A DNA stretch of 57,161 nucleotides from NCBI GenBank assembly GCA_900290245.1, contig OKRB01000101.1:1-57161 (forward strand). The letters run 5' to 3'. A program made the translations under genes and the position numbers. The notes under the pieces were generated by a model. The model made no database searches, was not told the origin of the DNA, and saw nothing but the letters and a program-made list of their open reading frames with translations. This DNA is from Candidatus Sulfuritelmatomonas gaucii (GTDB lineage: Bacteria; Acidobacteriota; Terriglobia; Terriglobales; Acidobacteriaceae). Shown here piece by piece: positions 44,499-52,991 of the stretch; position 1 is the stretch's first letter, and the number at the start of each line of letters is the position of its first letter.

Positions 44499-47078
44499 TT
44501 ACATCAGTCGCAGCGCGTCGATATCCACGATCAGATTCCGCCGCGGCACTCCCGCCTCCGCCGCGTGCGCCAGCATGCCGCGCAGCGTCTCGTTCAAGGC
44601 CTTCCGCGACGCACTTTTCAAAATCATGTGGAAGCGATAAACGCCCTTGATGCGTGCAATCGGCGCCGTGCACGGCCCAAGCACACGCAGCCCGTCAGGC
44701 TTCGCTTTCTGCAGGTGCTTGCCCAGCGTCGTTGCCCACCCCGCAGCTTCTTCGAGCTTTTGCGATTGCACCAGCACGTTGGCCAGCGCGCCAAACGGCG
44801 GGTAATGCATCCAGCGCCGGTATTTCAATTCACGCTCGGCAAACGCCTTGTAATCGTGCGTCGTCGCAGCAACGATCGAGTAGTGATCGGGATAATACGT
44901 TTGCACCACCACGCGCCCCGGCAAATCTCCCCGGCCTGCGCGTCCGCTCACCTGCGTCATCAGCTGGAAGACGCGCTCAGCCGCGCGAAAATCCGGCATG
45001 GACAGCGCGTAGTCGCAGCCCACCACGCCAACCAGCGTCACGCTGTGAATATCGTGGCCCTTGGCGATCATCTGCGTCCCCACCAGCAGATTGATCTCGC
45101 CTGAATGCAGCCGCGACAACAGGCGCTCCATGTCGTAGCGCCCGCGCACCGTGTCGCGGTCCATGCGGCCAATGCGCGCGCCGGGAAAAATCTCCGCAAG
45201 CCGCTCCTCGCCCTGCTGCGATCCCGCGCCGAGATAGTAAAGGTGCTCGCTGTCGCACTTCGGGCATCGCGCCGGAACCGTGCGCTTGTATCCGCAATAG
45301 TGGCACTCCAGCCGTTCCCCCACGCGCGCCTCGCCGAGGTCCTCCATCGACGCCTTGTGATGCGTCAGCGCAATCGCGCAGTTCTGGCATTCGAGCTTTT
45401 CGCCGCAAGCGCGGCACATCACGGCAAACGAGTAGCCGCGCCGGTTCAGCAGAATCAGCGCCTGCTCGCCTCGCTCCAGCGTTGCTTTCGTCTGCTCCAC
45501 CAGCGAGCGCGAGAACAGCTCATCGCGGCCCGTCTCCTTGAATTCACGCCGCATGTCGATCAGTTCCACTTCAGGCAGTGGCCGGTTCATCACGCGGTCC
45601 AGCAGCTCGATGCGCGTGTACTTGCCCCGTGCCGCGTTCTGCCAGCTCTCCAGCGACGGCGTAGCCGAACCCATCACCACCACGGCGCCGGCCAGCTTGG
45701 CGCGCATCACGGCCACATCGCGCGCGTTGTACCGTGGCGTCTCTTCCTGCTTGTAGCTCTGGTCGTGCTCCTCATCCACCAGGATCAATCCCAAGTTCGG
45801 CGCCGGCGCAAAAATTGCCGAGCGCGTTCCCACGACAATCGGAGCTTCGCCGCGCCGGATCCGCCGCCACTGCTCGCTGCGTTCCTCGGGCGTCAATGCG
45901 GAGTGCAGCAGCGCCACGCGTTGACCGAAGGCCTGATCGAGCAATCCGACCGTTTGTGGCGTCAGCCCGATCTCGGGCACCAGCAGAATCGCCGAGAGCC
46001 CGCGCTCCAGAACCTTCTGCATCGCGGCAAGATACACAGCCGTCTTCCCTGAGCCCGTCACGCCATACATCAGGAACGGATGGAACGAACCCAGCGCCCC
46101 GGTGATTGTAGCGAGTGCAGCGGTCTGCGCTGCGTTCAAATCGATTGCGCCGCTCGCCGGAGCCAGTCCACCCAGTCGAAACGCTTCCGGCCGCTCCTCG
46201 ATGCGCACCAGCCCCCGCCGCACCAGCGTCTGCAGCGTCGACGATGGCAGTTCTCTCTGCCGCAGCTCGGCAAGCGAAAGCTCGCCGCCGCTCGCCGCCA
46301 GCTCCGCCAGAATCGCCTGCTGCTTCTCGGTCAGTGAGGGCAACCGGCCCTCGGCAACCAGCACTGCAAACCGTTCCATGCGTCGCGCATCACGTTCGGC
46401 CGCCGCCGTCTCACGCGCGATCCACCTCCTGCGCACCATGCTCGCCAGCACCGGCAGTGAAGCCGCCGTCGCCGTTCGCAGCGTCGACACCTTCACCGGC
46501 TCGCCCGAAGCGAGCCGCTCCAGCACACGCCGCTCCATGTCCTGCCCTTCCTCCGGCTCGCCCGAAGCGAGCCGCTCCAGCACACGCCGCTCCATGTCCT
46601 GCCCTTCCTTTGAAAGCCTCCTTCTGTCAGGCGGGTGCCCCACCCTCGCGACGTCTTTGTTTTTGTCGCTAGGGTGGGTGACTCCAGAACCATCGTCCCC
46701 ATCCAAACTCTTCGCCAGCACATCCCGACCCAGATCCGTGATCCGGTAGTAGACGGTGCGCCGTACCTCCGCGGCCAGCGGCAGCATCCCGCGCAGCACC
46801 TCGCCCAGCGGTGCCAGGTAATACTGCGCCGTCCAATTCGCCAACTCCAGCAGGTGCTCGCTGAGCAGCGGCTCTTCGTCGAGCACCGCTTCGAGGTACC
46901 GCACTTCTACCTCTGCCGGCGCCTTGGCATCCACAGCCGTCACCACACCGATCAGCTTTTCGTTGCGGAAGGGCACAATCACGCGCGCTCCACGCTGTGG
47001 CGACTGCCCCAACCGGATCGCATACGTAAACGTGTGGTCCAGCGGCACCGGCAGCGCGACTTCGCAGTAAGCAGGCAT
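44499..47078 (-). CDS. priA: Primosomal protein N' (replication restart helicase PriA)
   Basis: PriA reloads the replisome at stalled forks. The 859-residue product has the 3'-DNA-binding start (YCEVALPVPLDHTFTYAI), Walker A GVTGSGKTAVYL, the DEEH box LVDEEHDQSY, the zinc-binding region (CRACGEKLECQNCAIAL, CHYCGYK, CPKC) and C-terminal helicase motifs (GTQMIAKGHD, QVSGRAGRG). Residues about 133-195 are an insertion made of a palindromic repeat (46633-46680) and a 57-base tandem duplication (46496-46609). ATG 47078 is preferred over the GTG four codons earlier because it matches the usual N-terminus. Confidence 0.96.
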   Translation of the reverse strand: MPAYCEVALPVPLDHTFTYAIRLGQSPQRGARVIVPFRNEKLIGVVTAVDAKAPAEVEVRYLEAVLDEEPLLSEHLLELANWTAQYYLAPLGEVLRGMLPLAAEVRRTVYYRITDLGRDVLAKSLDGDDGSGVTHPSDKNKDVARVGHPPDRRRLSKEGQDMERRVLERLASGEPEEGQDMERRVLERLASGEPVKVSTLRTATAASLPVLASMVRRRWIARETAAAERDARRMERFAVLVAEGRLPSLTEKQQAILAELAASGGELSLAELRQRELPSSTLQTLVRRGLVRIEERPEAFRLGGLAPASGAIDLNAAQTAALATITGALGSFHPFLMYGVTGSGKTAVYLAAMQKVLERGLSAILLVPEIGLTPQTVGLLDQAFGQRVALLHSALTPEERSEQWRRIRRGEAPIVVGTRSAIFAPAPNLGLILVDEEHDQSYKQEETPRYNARDVAVMRAKLAGAVVVMGSATPSLESWQNAARGKYTRIELLDRVMNRPLPEVELIDMRREFKETGRDELFSRSLVEQTKATLERGEQALILLNRRGYSFAVMCRACGEKLECQNCAIALTHHKASMEDLGEARVGERLECHYCGYKRTVPARCPKCDSEHLYYLGAGSQQGEERLAEIFPGARIGRMDRDTVRGRYDMERLLSRLHSGEINLLVGTQMIAKGHDIHSVTLVGVVGCDYALSMPDFRAAERVFQLMTQVSGRAGRGDLPGRVVVQTYYPDHYSIVAATTHDYKAFAERELKYRRWMHYPPFGALANVLVQSQKLEEAAGWATTLGKHLQKAKPDGLRVLGPCTAPIARIKGVYRFHMILKSASRKALNETLRGMLAHAAEAGVPRRNLIVDIDALRLM
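46496..46609. repeat. 57-base exact tandem duplication inside priA
   Basis: Copy 1 (46496-46552) and copy 2 (46553-46609) are identical. Each encodes the same 19 residues, including DMERRVLERLASGEP, in frame. Each copy also contains a small palindrome GGCTCGC/GCGAGCC. Confidence 0.93.
46633..46680. repeat. Palindromic repeat inserted in frame in priA
   Basis: The sequence GGGTGCCCCACCCT...GCTAGGGTGGGTG, read on plus, closely matches the reverse complement of the core of the element at 16251-16296. It encodes residues such as THPSDKNKDVARVGHPP with no stop. Confidence 0.82.
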
Positions 47079-47117
47079 GGGAGACAACACTCAGTGTAGT
47101 TGCTGCTGCCAGCCGTA

Positions 47118-47148
47118 GCTCCCTCGCTCCCTTACTCCCTGTTCCCTG
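47118..47148. repeat. Array H upstream of the glucokinase gene
   Basis: Units GCTCCCTC, GCTCCCTT, ACTCCCTG and TTCCCTG end 19 bases before the glucokinase ATG. G tracts are on the minus strand, antisense to the glucokinase transcript; it is between two divergent genes. Confidence 0.75.
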
Positions 47149-47167
47149 TGTTTTACAATTCACCCAG

Positions 47168-47911
47168 ATGGTTTCGAAATCCCCTCTTCCCGCGCCGGGC
47201 TCTCCGTCCACCAAGGCATCTCCCATCACTCTTTCCATCGACATCGGCGGATCGGGCATCAAAGCCATGCTTCTCAACGCGCTCGGCAAGCCGCTCAGCG
47301 AGCGCCAGCGCATCCTCACTCCGGCCGTGCCAACGCCGCGGGCCGTGTTGCGCGCGCTCAACACTCTGCGCGCCCGCCTGCCGGGCTTTGATCGCGTTTC
47401 TGTCGGTTTTCCCGGAGTGGTGAAGCTCGGCATCACTTACAACGCCGTTAACCTTCACCCTGACTGGGTCAACTTCCCTCTCCAGCGCGAGCTCGAGAAG
47501 CGCTGGCGCAAACCCGTCCGCGTCAACAACGACGCCGCGGTGCAGGGCTACGGCGCAGTCAAGGGCAAGGGCGTGGAGCTCATCATCACCTTCGGCACCG
47601 GCGTGGGCTCGGCGATCTTCACCGGGGGGAAACTCTGCCCGGGCCTCGAGCTGGGCCATCACCCCTGGCGCGAAAAAACCTACGAGGACTACCTCGGCCG
47701 CCGCGGCCTCGAGAAGTACGGCAAGAAATACTGGAACAAGCGGCTCAAAGAAGCGATCGCGCAAACCGAAGCCACCTTTAACTGGGACCATCTTTATCTG
47801 GGCGGCGGCAACACCAAGAAAATTGACTTCAAGCTTCCCAAAAACGTCTCCATCGTCTCAAACGAAGACGGCATCCTCGGCGGCGTGGCGCTCTGGCGCG
47901 AACGCGGCTAG
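47168..47911 (+). CDS. ppgK: Polyphosphate glucokinase-like ROK protein
   Basis: The 247-residue ROK-type kinase has the phosphate loop LSIDIGGSGIKA, VSVGFPGVVK, the catalytic VNNDAAVQGYGA, ITFGTGVGSAIF and ELGHHPWREKTYEDYLGRRGLEK. The last is characteristic of PpgK enzymes that phosphorylate glucose from polyphosphate (and usually ATP). It would feed glucose-6-phosphate into metabolism. The ATG at 47168 has no strong ribosome binding site. Specificity for polyphosphate is inferred from the motif only. Confidence 0.85.
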   Translation: MVSKSPLPAPGSPSTKASPITLSIDIGGSGIKAMLLNALGKPLSERQRILTPAVPTPRAVLRALNTLRARLPGFDRVSVGFPGVVKLGITYNAVNLHPDWVNFPLQRELEKRWRKPVRVNNDAAVQGYGAVKGKGVELIITFGTGVGSAIFTGGKLCPGLELGHHPWREKTYEDYLGRRGLEKYGKKYWNKRLKEAIAQTEATFNWDHLYLGGGNTKKIDFKLPKNVSIVSNEDGILGGVALWRERG

Positions 47912-48056
47912 CGTGCGTCACTGATTCCTGCGGTTGTTTTGAGAGATGGGTGACTGACGAAGAGCGACAGCAACCACGTCAGTGAGCACATTGCACTGAA
48001 ATCAGCCGTTGAGAGCCAAACTTCCGATTTTCCGTGGTCCGATCCACCGGCAAAAC

Positions 48057-48569
48057 TCAACCGTTTTCCCCCTGCCTCCAAGGTCGCAAACGCGGAACCC
48101 ACCTGTGGACATTCTTGCAGAAGTCTTCGTACTCAGGCCCGTAGGCGCTCCTTAAGGTAGGCTCTTCGTAGATGAGGACAAATAGATGGAATGCCGCCCA
48201 AACGGCAATACCGTATTTAAGAACACCGACATCGCCAAAAAACAACCCCTGCCCGAGAATCAACCATGCAACCGCCACATACATAGGATTTCGCACATAT
48301 CGATATAGACCGCTGACGACTAGATGGCGTGTTGGAAAGACCGGCGCAGGCGTACCGAGGCCTTGAAAAGCGAAGCGTGCGAAAGAATCCAGGAGGATGG
48401 GGAGCCCGGCGGTAATCAACAACACCCCGAGAATCCGGAACAAATAGATTCCGGCCAGTGGTGCTTCAACATGCCATCGGCATATCCGCCATGGGATGTA
48501 ACCCGCAACGGTTCCCGGTGCAATGGCCAGGAATACTGCTGAACCGGTAACGGCGCGTATTCGTCTCAT
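48057..48569 (-). CDS. Isoprenylcysteine carboxyl methyltransferase-like membrane protein
   Basis: The 170-residue protein has four to five hydrophobic helices and the ICMT/PEMT C-terminal signature: GLYRYVRNPMYVAV, then EEPTLRSAYGPEYEDFCKNVHRWVPRL. These bind S-adenosylmethionine. In bacteria without prenylated proteins such enzymes methylate small or lipid acceptors, as yet unidentified. It converges on ppgK across a 145-base gap (47912-48056) in which I see nothing defined. Confidence 0.82.
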   Translation of the reverse strand: MRRIRAVTGSAVFLAIAPGTVAGYIPWRICRWHVEAPLAGIYLFRILGVLLITAGLPILLDSFARFAFQGLGTPAPVFPTRHLVVSGLYRYVRNPMYVAVAWLILGQGLFFGDVGVLKYGIAVWAAFHLFVLIYEEPTLRSAYGPEYEDFCKNVHRWVPRLRPWRQGENG

Positions 48570-48690
48570 CAGACGGAATTCTACAGCGCCTTTAGTTGAT
48601 CGCCCGCAATCTCGAAGTTTCGCATATTTGGGAATTCAATTGGCGCGAAATCGCCGAGTCACTCAGCGAGCGAAAAATCGCGCTCTGGGT

Positions 48691-48740
48691 GCTCCCTGTT
48701 CTCTGTTCCATGTTCTCTATTCCCTACCCCCTATTCCCTG
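48691..48740. repeat. Heptad array I spanning the udg stop codon
   Basis: After an initial GCTCCCTG come phased units TTCTCTG, TTCCATG, TTCTCTA, TTCCCTA, CCCCCTA and TTCCCTG (48699-48740). The uracil-DNA glycosylase stop is 48724-48726, inside the array. Transcript G tracts are less regular than at lpxD: three strong ones in a row, then interrupted. Confidence 0.85.
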
Positions 48741-49599
48741 TCTTTTTCAGCCCCAGCTCCTTCATCGCGATCTGAAGATCCGCCCACGCTTCCTTCTTCT
48801 GGCGCGGATCGCGCAGCAAAAAAGCCGGGTGATAGGTCACGATCAGGCTCATCCCGCGGAACGCGTGCACGCGTCCGCGCAGCGCCGCCAGCGGTTGCCG
48901 CGCGCCCAGCAGATACGTTGCCGCCGTTGCCCCGAGCGCCACCAGCACCTGCGGACGCACCGCATCGATCTGACGAAACAGAAACGGCGAGCAGGTATTC
49001 GCCTCGTCCGGTTCCGGCGTGCGGTTGCCCGGCGGACGGCACTTGACCACGTTGGCGATGTAGCACTCTTCGCGCGTCAGCCCCATCGCGGTAATCATGT
49101 TGTTCAGCAATTGACCGGCGCGTCCGACAAACGGCAGTCCCTGCGCGTCCTCATCGGCGCCCGGCCCCTCGCCCACGAACATCAGCCGCGCTGCCGGGTT
49201 TCCCACGCCGAACACGATCGTGTTACGCGCTTTGTGCAGTGCGCAGCGCCTGCATTCGCCCAGATCCTCGTGAATCGCCGCTAGCGCGTCGGCTCGCTCC
49301 TCCACAGGAATCGCGACGCCAATCTCCGGCGCATGAAATCCCTTCCGCGTCTTGATCGCCGGCTCCTCTCCAAAAAAGTTTGACTGAATCTCCGGAGCCG
49401 GCGCTTCCTGACCCCGCTCCGCACCGTCCGCTTCGCGCTCGCCCGCGCCTTCCGCAACTCCAGGAACCGCGCCCGTTTCCTGCTCTGCAACAGCCGCATC
49501 CACCGGCCGCCGGTAAAAATCTGTCAGCCCCAGCTCGCGATAAAACCGCATGCGCTCGGCCAGTGCCTCACGGATTGCGGAATCCAGCGCGCGCGCCAA
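48724..49599 (-). CDS. Family 4 uracil-DNA glycosylase (iron-sulfur type)
   Basis: The 291-residue protein has the family-4 UDG motifs [23 protein letters not shown] and [12 protein letters not shown], with cysteines positioned for a [4Fe-4S] cluster ([21 protein letters not shown] and a later Cys in EANTCSPF). It should excise uracil from DNA. An N-terminal 95-residue variable region (Ala/Glu-rich) precedes the core. The start is a TTG with GGAG eight bases upstream, only 5 bases after coaBC. The last residues (TGNRG) are encoded by heptad array I. Confidence 0.92.
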   Translation of the reverse strand: MARALDSAIREALAERMRFYRELGLTDFYRRPVDAAVAEQETGAVPGVAEGAGEREADGAERGQEAPAPEIQSNFFGEEPAIKTRKGFHAPEIGVAIPVEERADALAAIHEDLGECRRCALHKARNTIVFGVGNPAARLMFVGEGPGADEDAQGLPFVGRAGQLLNNMITAMGLTREECYIANVVKCRPPGNRTPEPDEANTCSPFLFRQIDAVRPQVLVALGATAATYLLGARQPLAALRGRVHAFRGMSLIVTYHPAFLLRDPRQKKEAWADLQIAMKELGLKKTGNRG

Positions 49600-49604
49600 C
49601 GTTC

Positions 49605-50927
49605 TTACTCCACAATCAACTGCCGGCGTCCCGCGCCGCTGGGCATGCTCTCGCTGAGCACGCGGTCCTGCGCCGATTGTTCGTCGCGCGTCTTCGCATC
49701 CTGGTGTTCACCGAATTCCGCGACCAACGGCCGAGGCCGCCGCAACGCCAGAATCTCATCCAAAATCCGGTCAGCGAGCTCGCGCTTCGGCATCTCCGGC
49801 ATCTCTACGGACGTCGCCGCACTCAGAAATGTAGCGGCATTGGTATCCGCATCAATGCCCACGCCCTCGCCCGACACATCGTTCACCACAATCGCATCCG
49901 CGCCCTTCTTCATCAGCTTGGCGCGCCCGTTTTCCATGCGGTTTTCGGTCTCGGCGGCAAAGCCGACAATGAGCTGTCCAGGCCGCCGCCGCCGAACCAC
50001 CTCGGCAAGAATATCTTCAGTCGGCGCCAGCTCCAGCGTCATCGACCCGGTGCGTTTCAACTTCTGCTCTGAGACGCTCACTGGCCGGTAATCGGCCACC
50101 GCGGCAGCTTTGATCACCAGCGTAGCGTCGTTCATGCGCGCAAGAACCGCACTGCGCATCTCCTCCGCCGTCGTCACTTGCACCATTTCGCACTGCCGAG
50201 GCGCGCGCAAGCCCGTCGGCCCACTGACCAGGATGACTTTTGCCCCGCGGCTGCGCGCCGCTTCAGCCAGGGCATAGCCCATCTTGCCGCTGGACCGGTT
50301 CCCGATAAAACGCACCGGGTCGAGCGCCTCGCGTGTGCCGCCGGCCGTCACCAGCACAACCTCGCCGGCCAGATCATTTCGCCGTCCCAGCACCCCCAGC
50401 ACCGCGGCGGCAATCGCCTCCGGCTCCGCCATGCGGCCCTCGCCAACCATGCCGCAGGCCAGCTCGCCAGTCCCCGGCTCAATGATGCGCACGCCGCGAT
50501 CCTGCAGCGTGGCCACGTTGGCCTGCGTTGCCGGATGGTTCCACATATTCACGTTCATGGCCGGCGCCACCAGAACCGGCGAAGTCGTTGCGAGATAGAG
50601 CGTCGAAAGAAAATCATCGGCGATTCCATGCGCAAACTTCGCCAGAATGTTTGCCGTGGCCGGGGCCACCACAAGCGCGTCCGCCCACTGTGCCTCCGCG
50701 ATATGGTCAATGCCCTTCTGCTCCGCGCCCGGATCGCTCGCCTCCTCCCAGAGGCTCGTAAACACTTTGTATCCGGTAAGCGCAGCAAAGGTCAGCGGCT
50801 GCACAAAGCGCTGCGCCGCTGCAGTCATCACCACGTGCACCTCGACCGCCTGGCGCTGGAGTGCGCGCACGAGCTCGGCTGCCTTGTACGCAGCAATCCC
50901 GCCGGAGACGCCGACAACGACTCTCAT
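49605..50927 (-). CDS. coaBC: Bifunctional phosphopantothenoylcysteine decarboxylase/synthetase
   Basis: CoaBC makes 4'-phosphopantetheine for coenzyme A. The 440-residue product has the flavin domain (VVVGVSGGIAAYKAAELVRAL, ADALVVAPATANILAKFAHGIADDFLST, the PAMNVNMW loop and the ELACGMVGEGRMAEP flap with the conserved Cys) and the synthetase domain (VLVTAGGTREALDPVRFIGNRSSGKMG, IKAAAVADYRP). A C-terminal tail of about 45 residues after RILDEILALR is not part of the usual domain. Start 50927 fits the family; an upstream extension is unlikely. Confidence 0.95.
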   Translation of the reverse strand: MRVVVGVSGGIAAYKAAELVRALQRQAVEVHVVMTAAAQRFVQPLTFAALTGYKVFTSLWEEASDPGAEQKGIDHIAEAQWADALVVAPATANILAKFAHGIADDFLSTLYLATTSPVLVAPAMNVNMWNHPATQANVATLQDRGVRIIEPGTGELACGMVGEGRMAEPEAIAAAVLGVLGRRNDLAGEVVLVTAGGTREALDPVRFIGNRSSGKMGYALAEAARSRGAKVILVSGPTGLRAPRQCEMVQVTTAEEMRSAVLARMNDATLVIKAAAVADYRPVSVSEQKLKRTGSMTLELAPTEDILAEVVRRRRPGQLIVGFAAETENRMENGRAKLMKKGADAIVVNDVSGEGVGIDADTNAATFLSAATSVEMPEMPKRELADRILDEILALRRPRPLVAEFGEHQDAKTRDEQSAQDRVLSESMPSGAGRRQLIVE

Positions 50928-51043
50928 AATGAAGATTGTATTGCAGCAGACAAAACGACAGAGCCCCGCACGATCCGCGTCACCCATTTCAAGGGCACAC
51001 CATCGCCGCACTCACTGCCGCGGGCCGATCGAGAAAACAGAAT

Positions 51044-51274
51044 CTAGCTAAGCAGGATGGGAATCGCCGGGCCTTCAACGAGAGGCTTGGCCACCTCGAC
51101 CTCGTTTTTCACATAGGCGATCTTTCCCGCATCGATCTCTTCTTGCGCGATGCGGCAGGCCTTGCTCGATTTTGTGGGGACAAGGGCCTGTGAGCCGTTC
51201 TGCAATTGACGAGCGCGCCGGGCGGCTACCAGGACCTTGCGGTAATTGGAATCGAAACTGGTCTCAATCGTCAT
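51044..51274 (-). CDS. rpoZ: DNA-directed RNA polymerase omega subunit
   Basis: The 76-residue product (NYRKVLVAARRARQLQNGS, KACRIAQEEIDAGKIAYV) is RpoZ, the small subunit that chaperones beta' in RNA polymerase. The ATG at 51274 has GGAG nine bases upstream and overlaps the gmk stop region by 11 bases; earlier in-frame ATGs lack a site. The overlap with gmk indicates coupled translation. Confidence 0.92.
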   Translation of the reverse strand: MTIETSFDSNYRKVLVAARRARQLQNGSQALVPTKSSKACRIAQEEIDAGKIAYVKNEVEVAKPLVEGPAIPILLS

Positions 51275-52007
51275 CGGAGTCATCTCCAAAGGGAAGTTGT
51301 TGCTGGCCGGTTAAGCCATCGATGCCGAAGGCTTCCAGCACAGGTTTAAGCCGCTCCTGCGAGTTCGATTGCAGGCAGGCTGCGGCGACCTCCAACACCC
51401 TGCGGGAACGGTATGCGATCGTCTCGCCATTGCGGTAGAAACGTTCTGCCTGCACAATGGCCTCAAGCTGCGCTACCGCCCGGGGCAAACTGTCGTTGAT
51501 CAGAATATAGCCGTAGTCGCGATATTTCTCAATCTCCCGGCTGGCTTCGCTCAGGCGCCGGTACAGCTCTCCCTCGTTCATCACGCCTTCAGCACGGCTG
51601 CGATTGCGCAAACGAGTCCGCAATTCTTTCGGGTTCGGCGGCAAAACAAAGATGCTCACCGCCTCGGGCATCTTCGATCGCACTTGCGCTGCGCCCTGCA
51701 CATCGATATCGAGCATCAGGTCATGACCGCTTGCCAGCGCATCATCGAGGGATTGGCGGGGCGTGCCGTAAAGGTCTTTCCCAAAGACCTCAGCGTATTC
51801 CAGGAAAAGCCCGGCATCCGTCATGCGCTGGAATTCTTCGCGGGTGGTGAAGTGGTATTCGCGCCCATCCTCCTCTGAACCACGCGGCGCACGCGTCGTC
51901 CACGACACCGCGAAATCCACCCCGCTCACTTGTTGGCGCAGTTCGCCTACCAGTGTGCTTTTGCCGGAGCCCGAAGGCGCCGAAATAATAAAAAGAATTC
52001 CAGCCAC
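51264..52007 (-). CDS. gmk: Guanylate kinase with acidic C-terminal extension
   Basis: Gmk converts GMP to GDP. The 247-residue protein has the P-loop ISAPSGSGKSTL, the GMP-binding SWTTRAPRGSEEDGREYHF, and LMLDIDVQGAAQVR. The family is usually about 205 residues; here a 40-residue tail ends in QQQLPFGDDSDDD. The start is a GTG. The gene lies between yicC and rpoZ in a conserved leftward run. Confidence 0.95.
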   Translation of the reverse strand: MAGILFIISAPSGSGKSTLVGELRQQVSGVDFAVSWTTRAPRGSEEDGREYHFTTREEFQRMTDAGLFLEYAEVFGKDLYGTPRQSLDDALASGHDLMLDIDVQGAAQVRSKMPEAVSIFVLPPNPKELRTRLRNRSRAEGVMNEGELYRRLSEASREIEKYRDYGYILINDSLPRAVAQLEAIVQAERFYRNGETIAYRSRRVLEVAAACLQSNSQERLKPVLEAFGIDGLTGQQQLPFGDDSDDD

Positions 52008-52026
52008 TTTCTTGTGATCCCCTTCC

Positions 52027-52083
52027 GAGTCCCCAGTTCCTGTCTTCTTCTTCCCTTGTTCCCTTAGTCCCTTGTTCCCTGCT
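52027..52083. repeat. Array J between yicC and gmk
   Basis: Units begin GAGTCCC, CAGTTCC, TGTCTTC and then TTCTTCCC, TTGTTCCC, TTAGTCCC, TTGTTCCC with a period of eight. The array ends at the yicC stop (52084-52086) and fills most of the 76-base gap to gmk. The transcript has four GGG tracts with five-base loops right after the stop. Confidence 0.85.
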
Positions 52084-52989
52084 TCATTCCACGTTCTGCA
52101 CCTGCTCGCGCGCTTTTTCGATCTCCGCTTTCATCGCCAGGCCCAGCTCGGTGACGCGCATCCCTTTTCCGCTTACGCCGCCGGTCTTCGATAGCAAAGT
52201 ATTGGCTTCGCGGTTCATCTCCTGGAGGAGAAAATCGAGCTTCTTCCCGGCGTCGTTCCCTGCGCTGAGCAACTCTCGAAAATGTTCGATATGCGTTGTC
52301 ATCCGCGCTAATTCTTCGCTGATGTCGCTGCGCTCCACCAGCACGGCCACCTCCTCGAGCACGCGCTGCTGATTGAACTCCGGTCCTGCGACCGCCGCAA
52401 GCCGCTGTGCAAGCCGCTCCTGGTACCGCTGCTCGATCTCTGGCCTTAACTCTGCGACGCTCGCCGTCGCTGCGGCCAGCCGGCCGAGCGTGCCGCGAAG
52501 AATGGCCTCGAGCGCCTGGCCTTCGCGTGCGCGCATGGCCTTCAACTGCTCAACAAGCGGAACCATCTGCTCAAGCACGCTATTCGCAAGTGCGGTCAGA
52601 TCGTCGCTTCCGCGATCCTCCGACTGAAGGGCGCCGGGCAGGCGCAATGCAACATTCAGGTCCGGCTCACCCTGAATCCTGTGCTCGCGCCGCGCCGCAT
52701 CGAAGGCAGCCAGGTATCCGCCAACCAGCTCGCGATTGTATCCGGCCTTGGTCTGCGAAGATCGATCGACAGAGAGCGTCACGTCGACATGGCCGCGCGT
52801 AAGATTCTCTTTCAGCAATCTCCGCAACTCCATTTCCAACCCATCCAATCCGGAGGGCAACCGGAACTGAAGATCGAGAAAACGGTGATTTACACTCTTG
52901 ATGGTCAACGTGTAGCTCATCTGGCTTTCAGCGCCAGAGGGCACGCTCACCTGCACCCGCGCAAATCCTGTCATTGAAGAGATGGCCAT
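52084..52989 (-). CDS. yicC: YicC-family endoribonuclease-like protein
   Basis: The 301-residue protein opens AISSMTGFARVQV and has VNHRFLDLQFRLP, RLLKENLTRGHVDVTL and a C-terminal helical DUF1732-type region (HIEHFRELLSAGNDAGKKLDFLLQEMNREANTLLSKT). YicC-type proteins are reported to be RNases or RNase modulators in E. coli. The MsbA-like gene ends only two bases upstream. Location directly before gmk matches the common yicC-gmk-rpoZ-coaBC order. Confidence 0.92.
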   Translation of the reverse strand: MAISSMTGFARVQVSVPSGAESQMSYTLTIKSVNHRFLDLQFRLPSGLDGLEMELRRLLKENLTRGHVDVTLSVDRSSQTKAGYNRELVGGYLAAFDAARREHRIQGEPDLNVALRLPGALQSEDRGSDDLTALANSVLEQMVPLVEQLKAMRAREGQALEAILRGTLGRLAAATASVAELRPEIEQRYQERLAQRLAAVAGPEFNQQRVLEEVAVLVERSDISEELARMTTHIEHFRELLSAGNDAGKKLDFLLQEMNREANTLLSKTGGVSGKGMRVTELGLAMKAEIEKAREQVQNVE

Positions 52990-52991
52990 TC

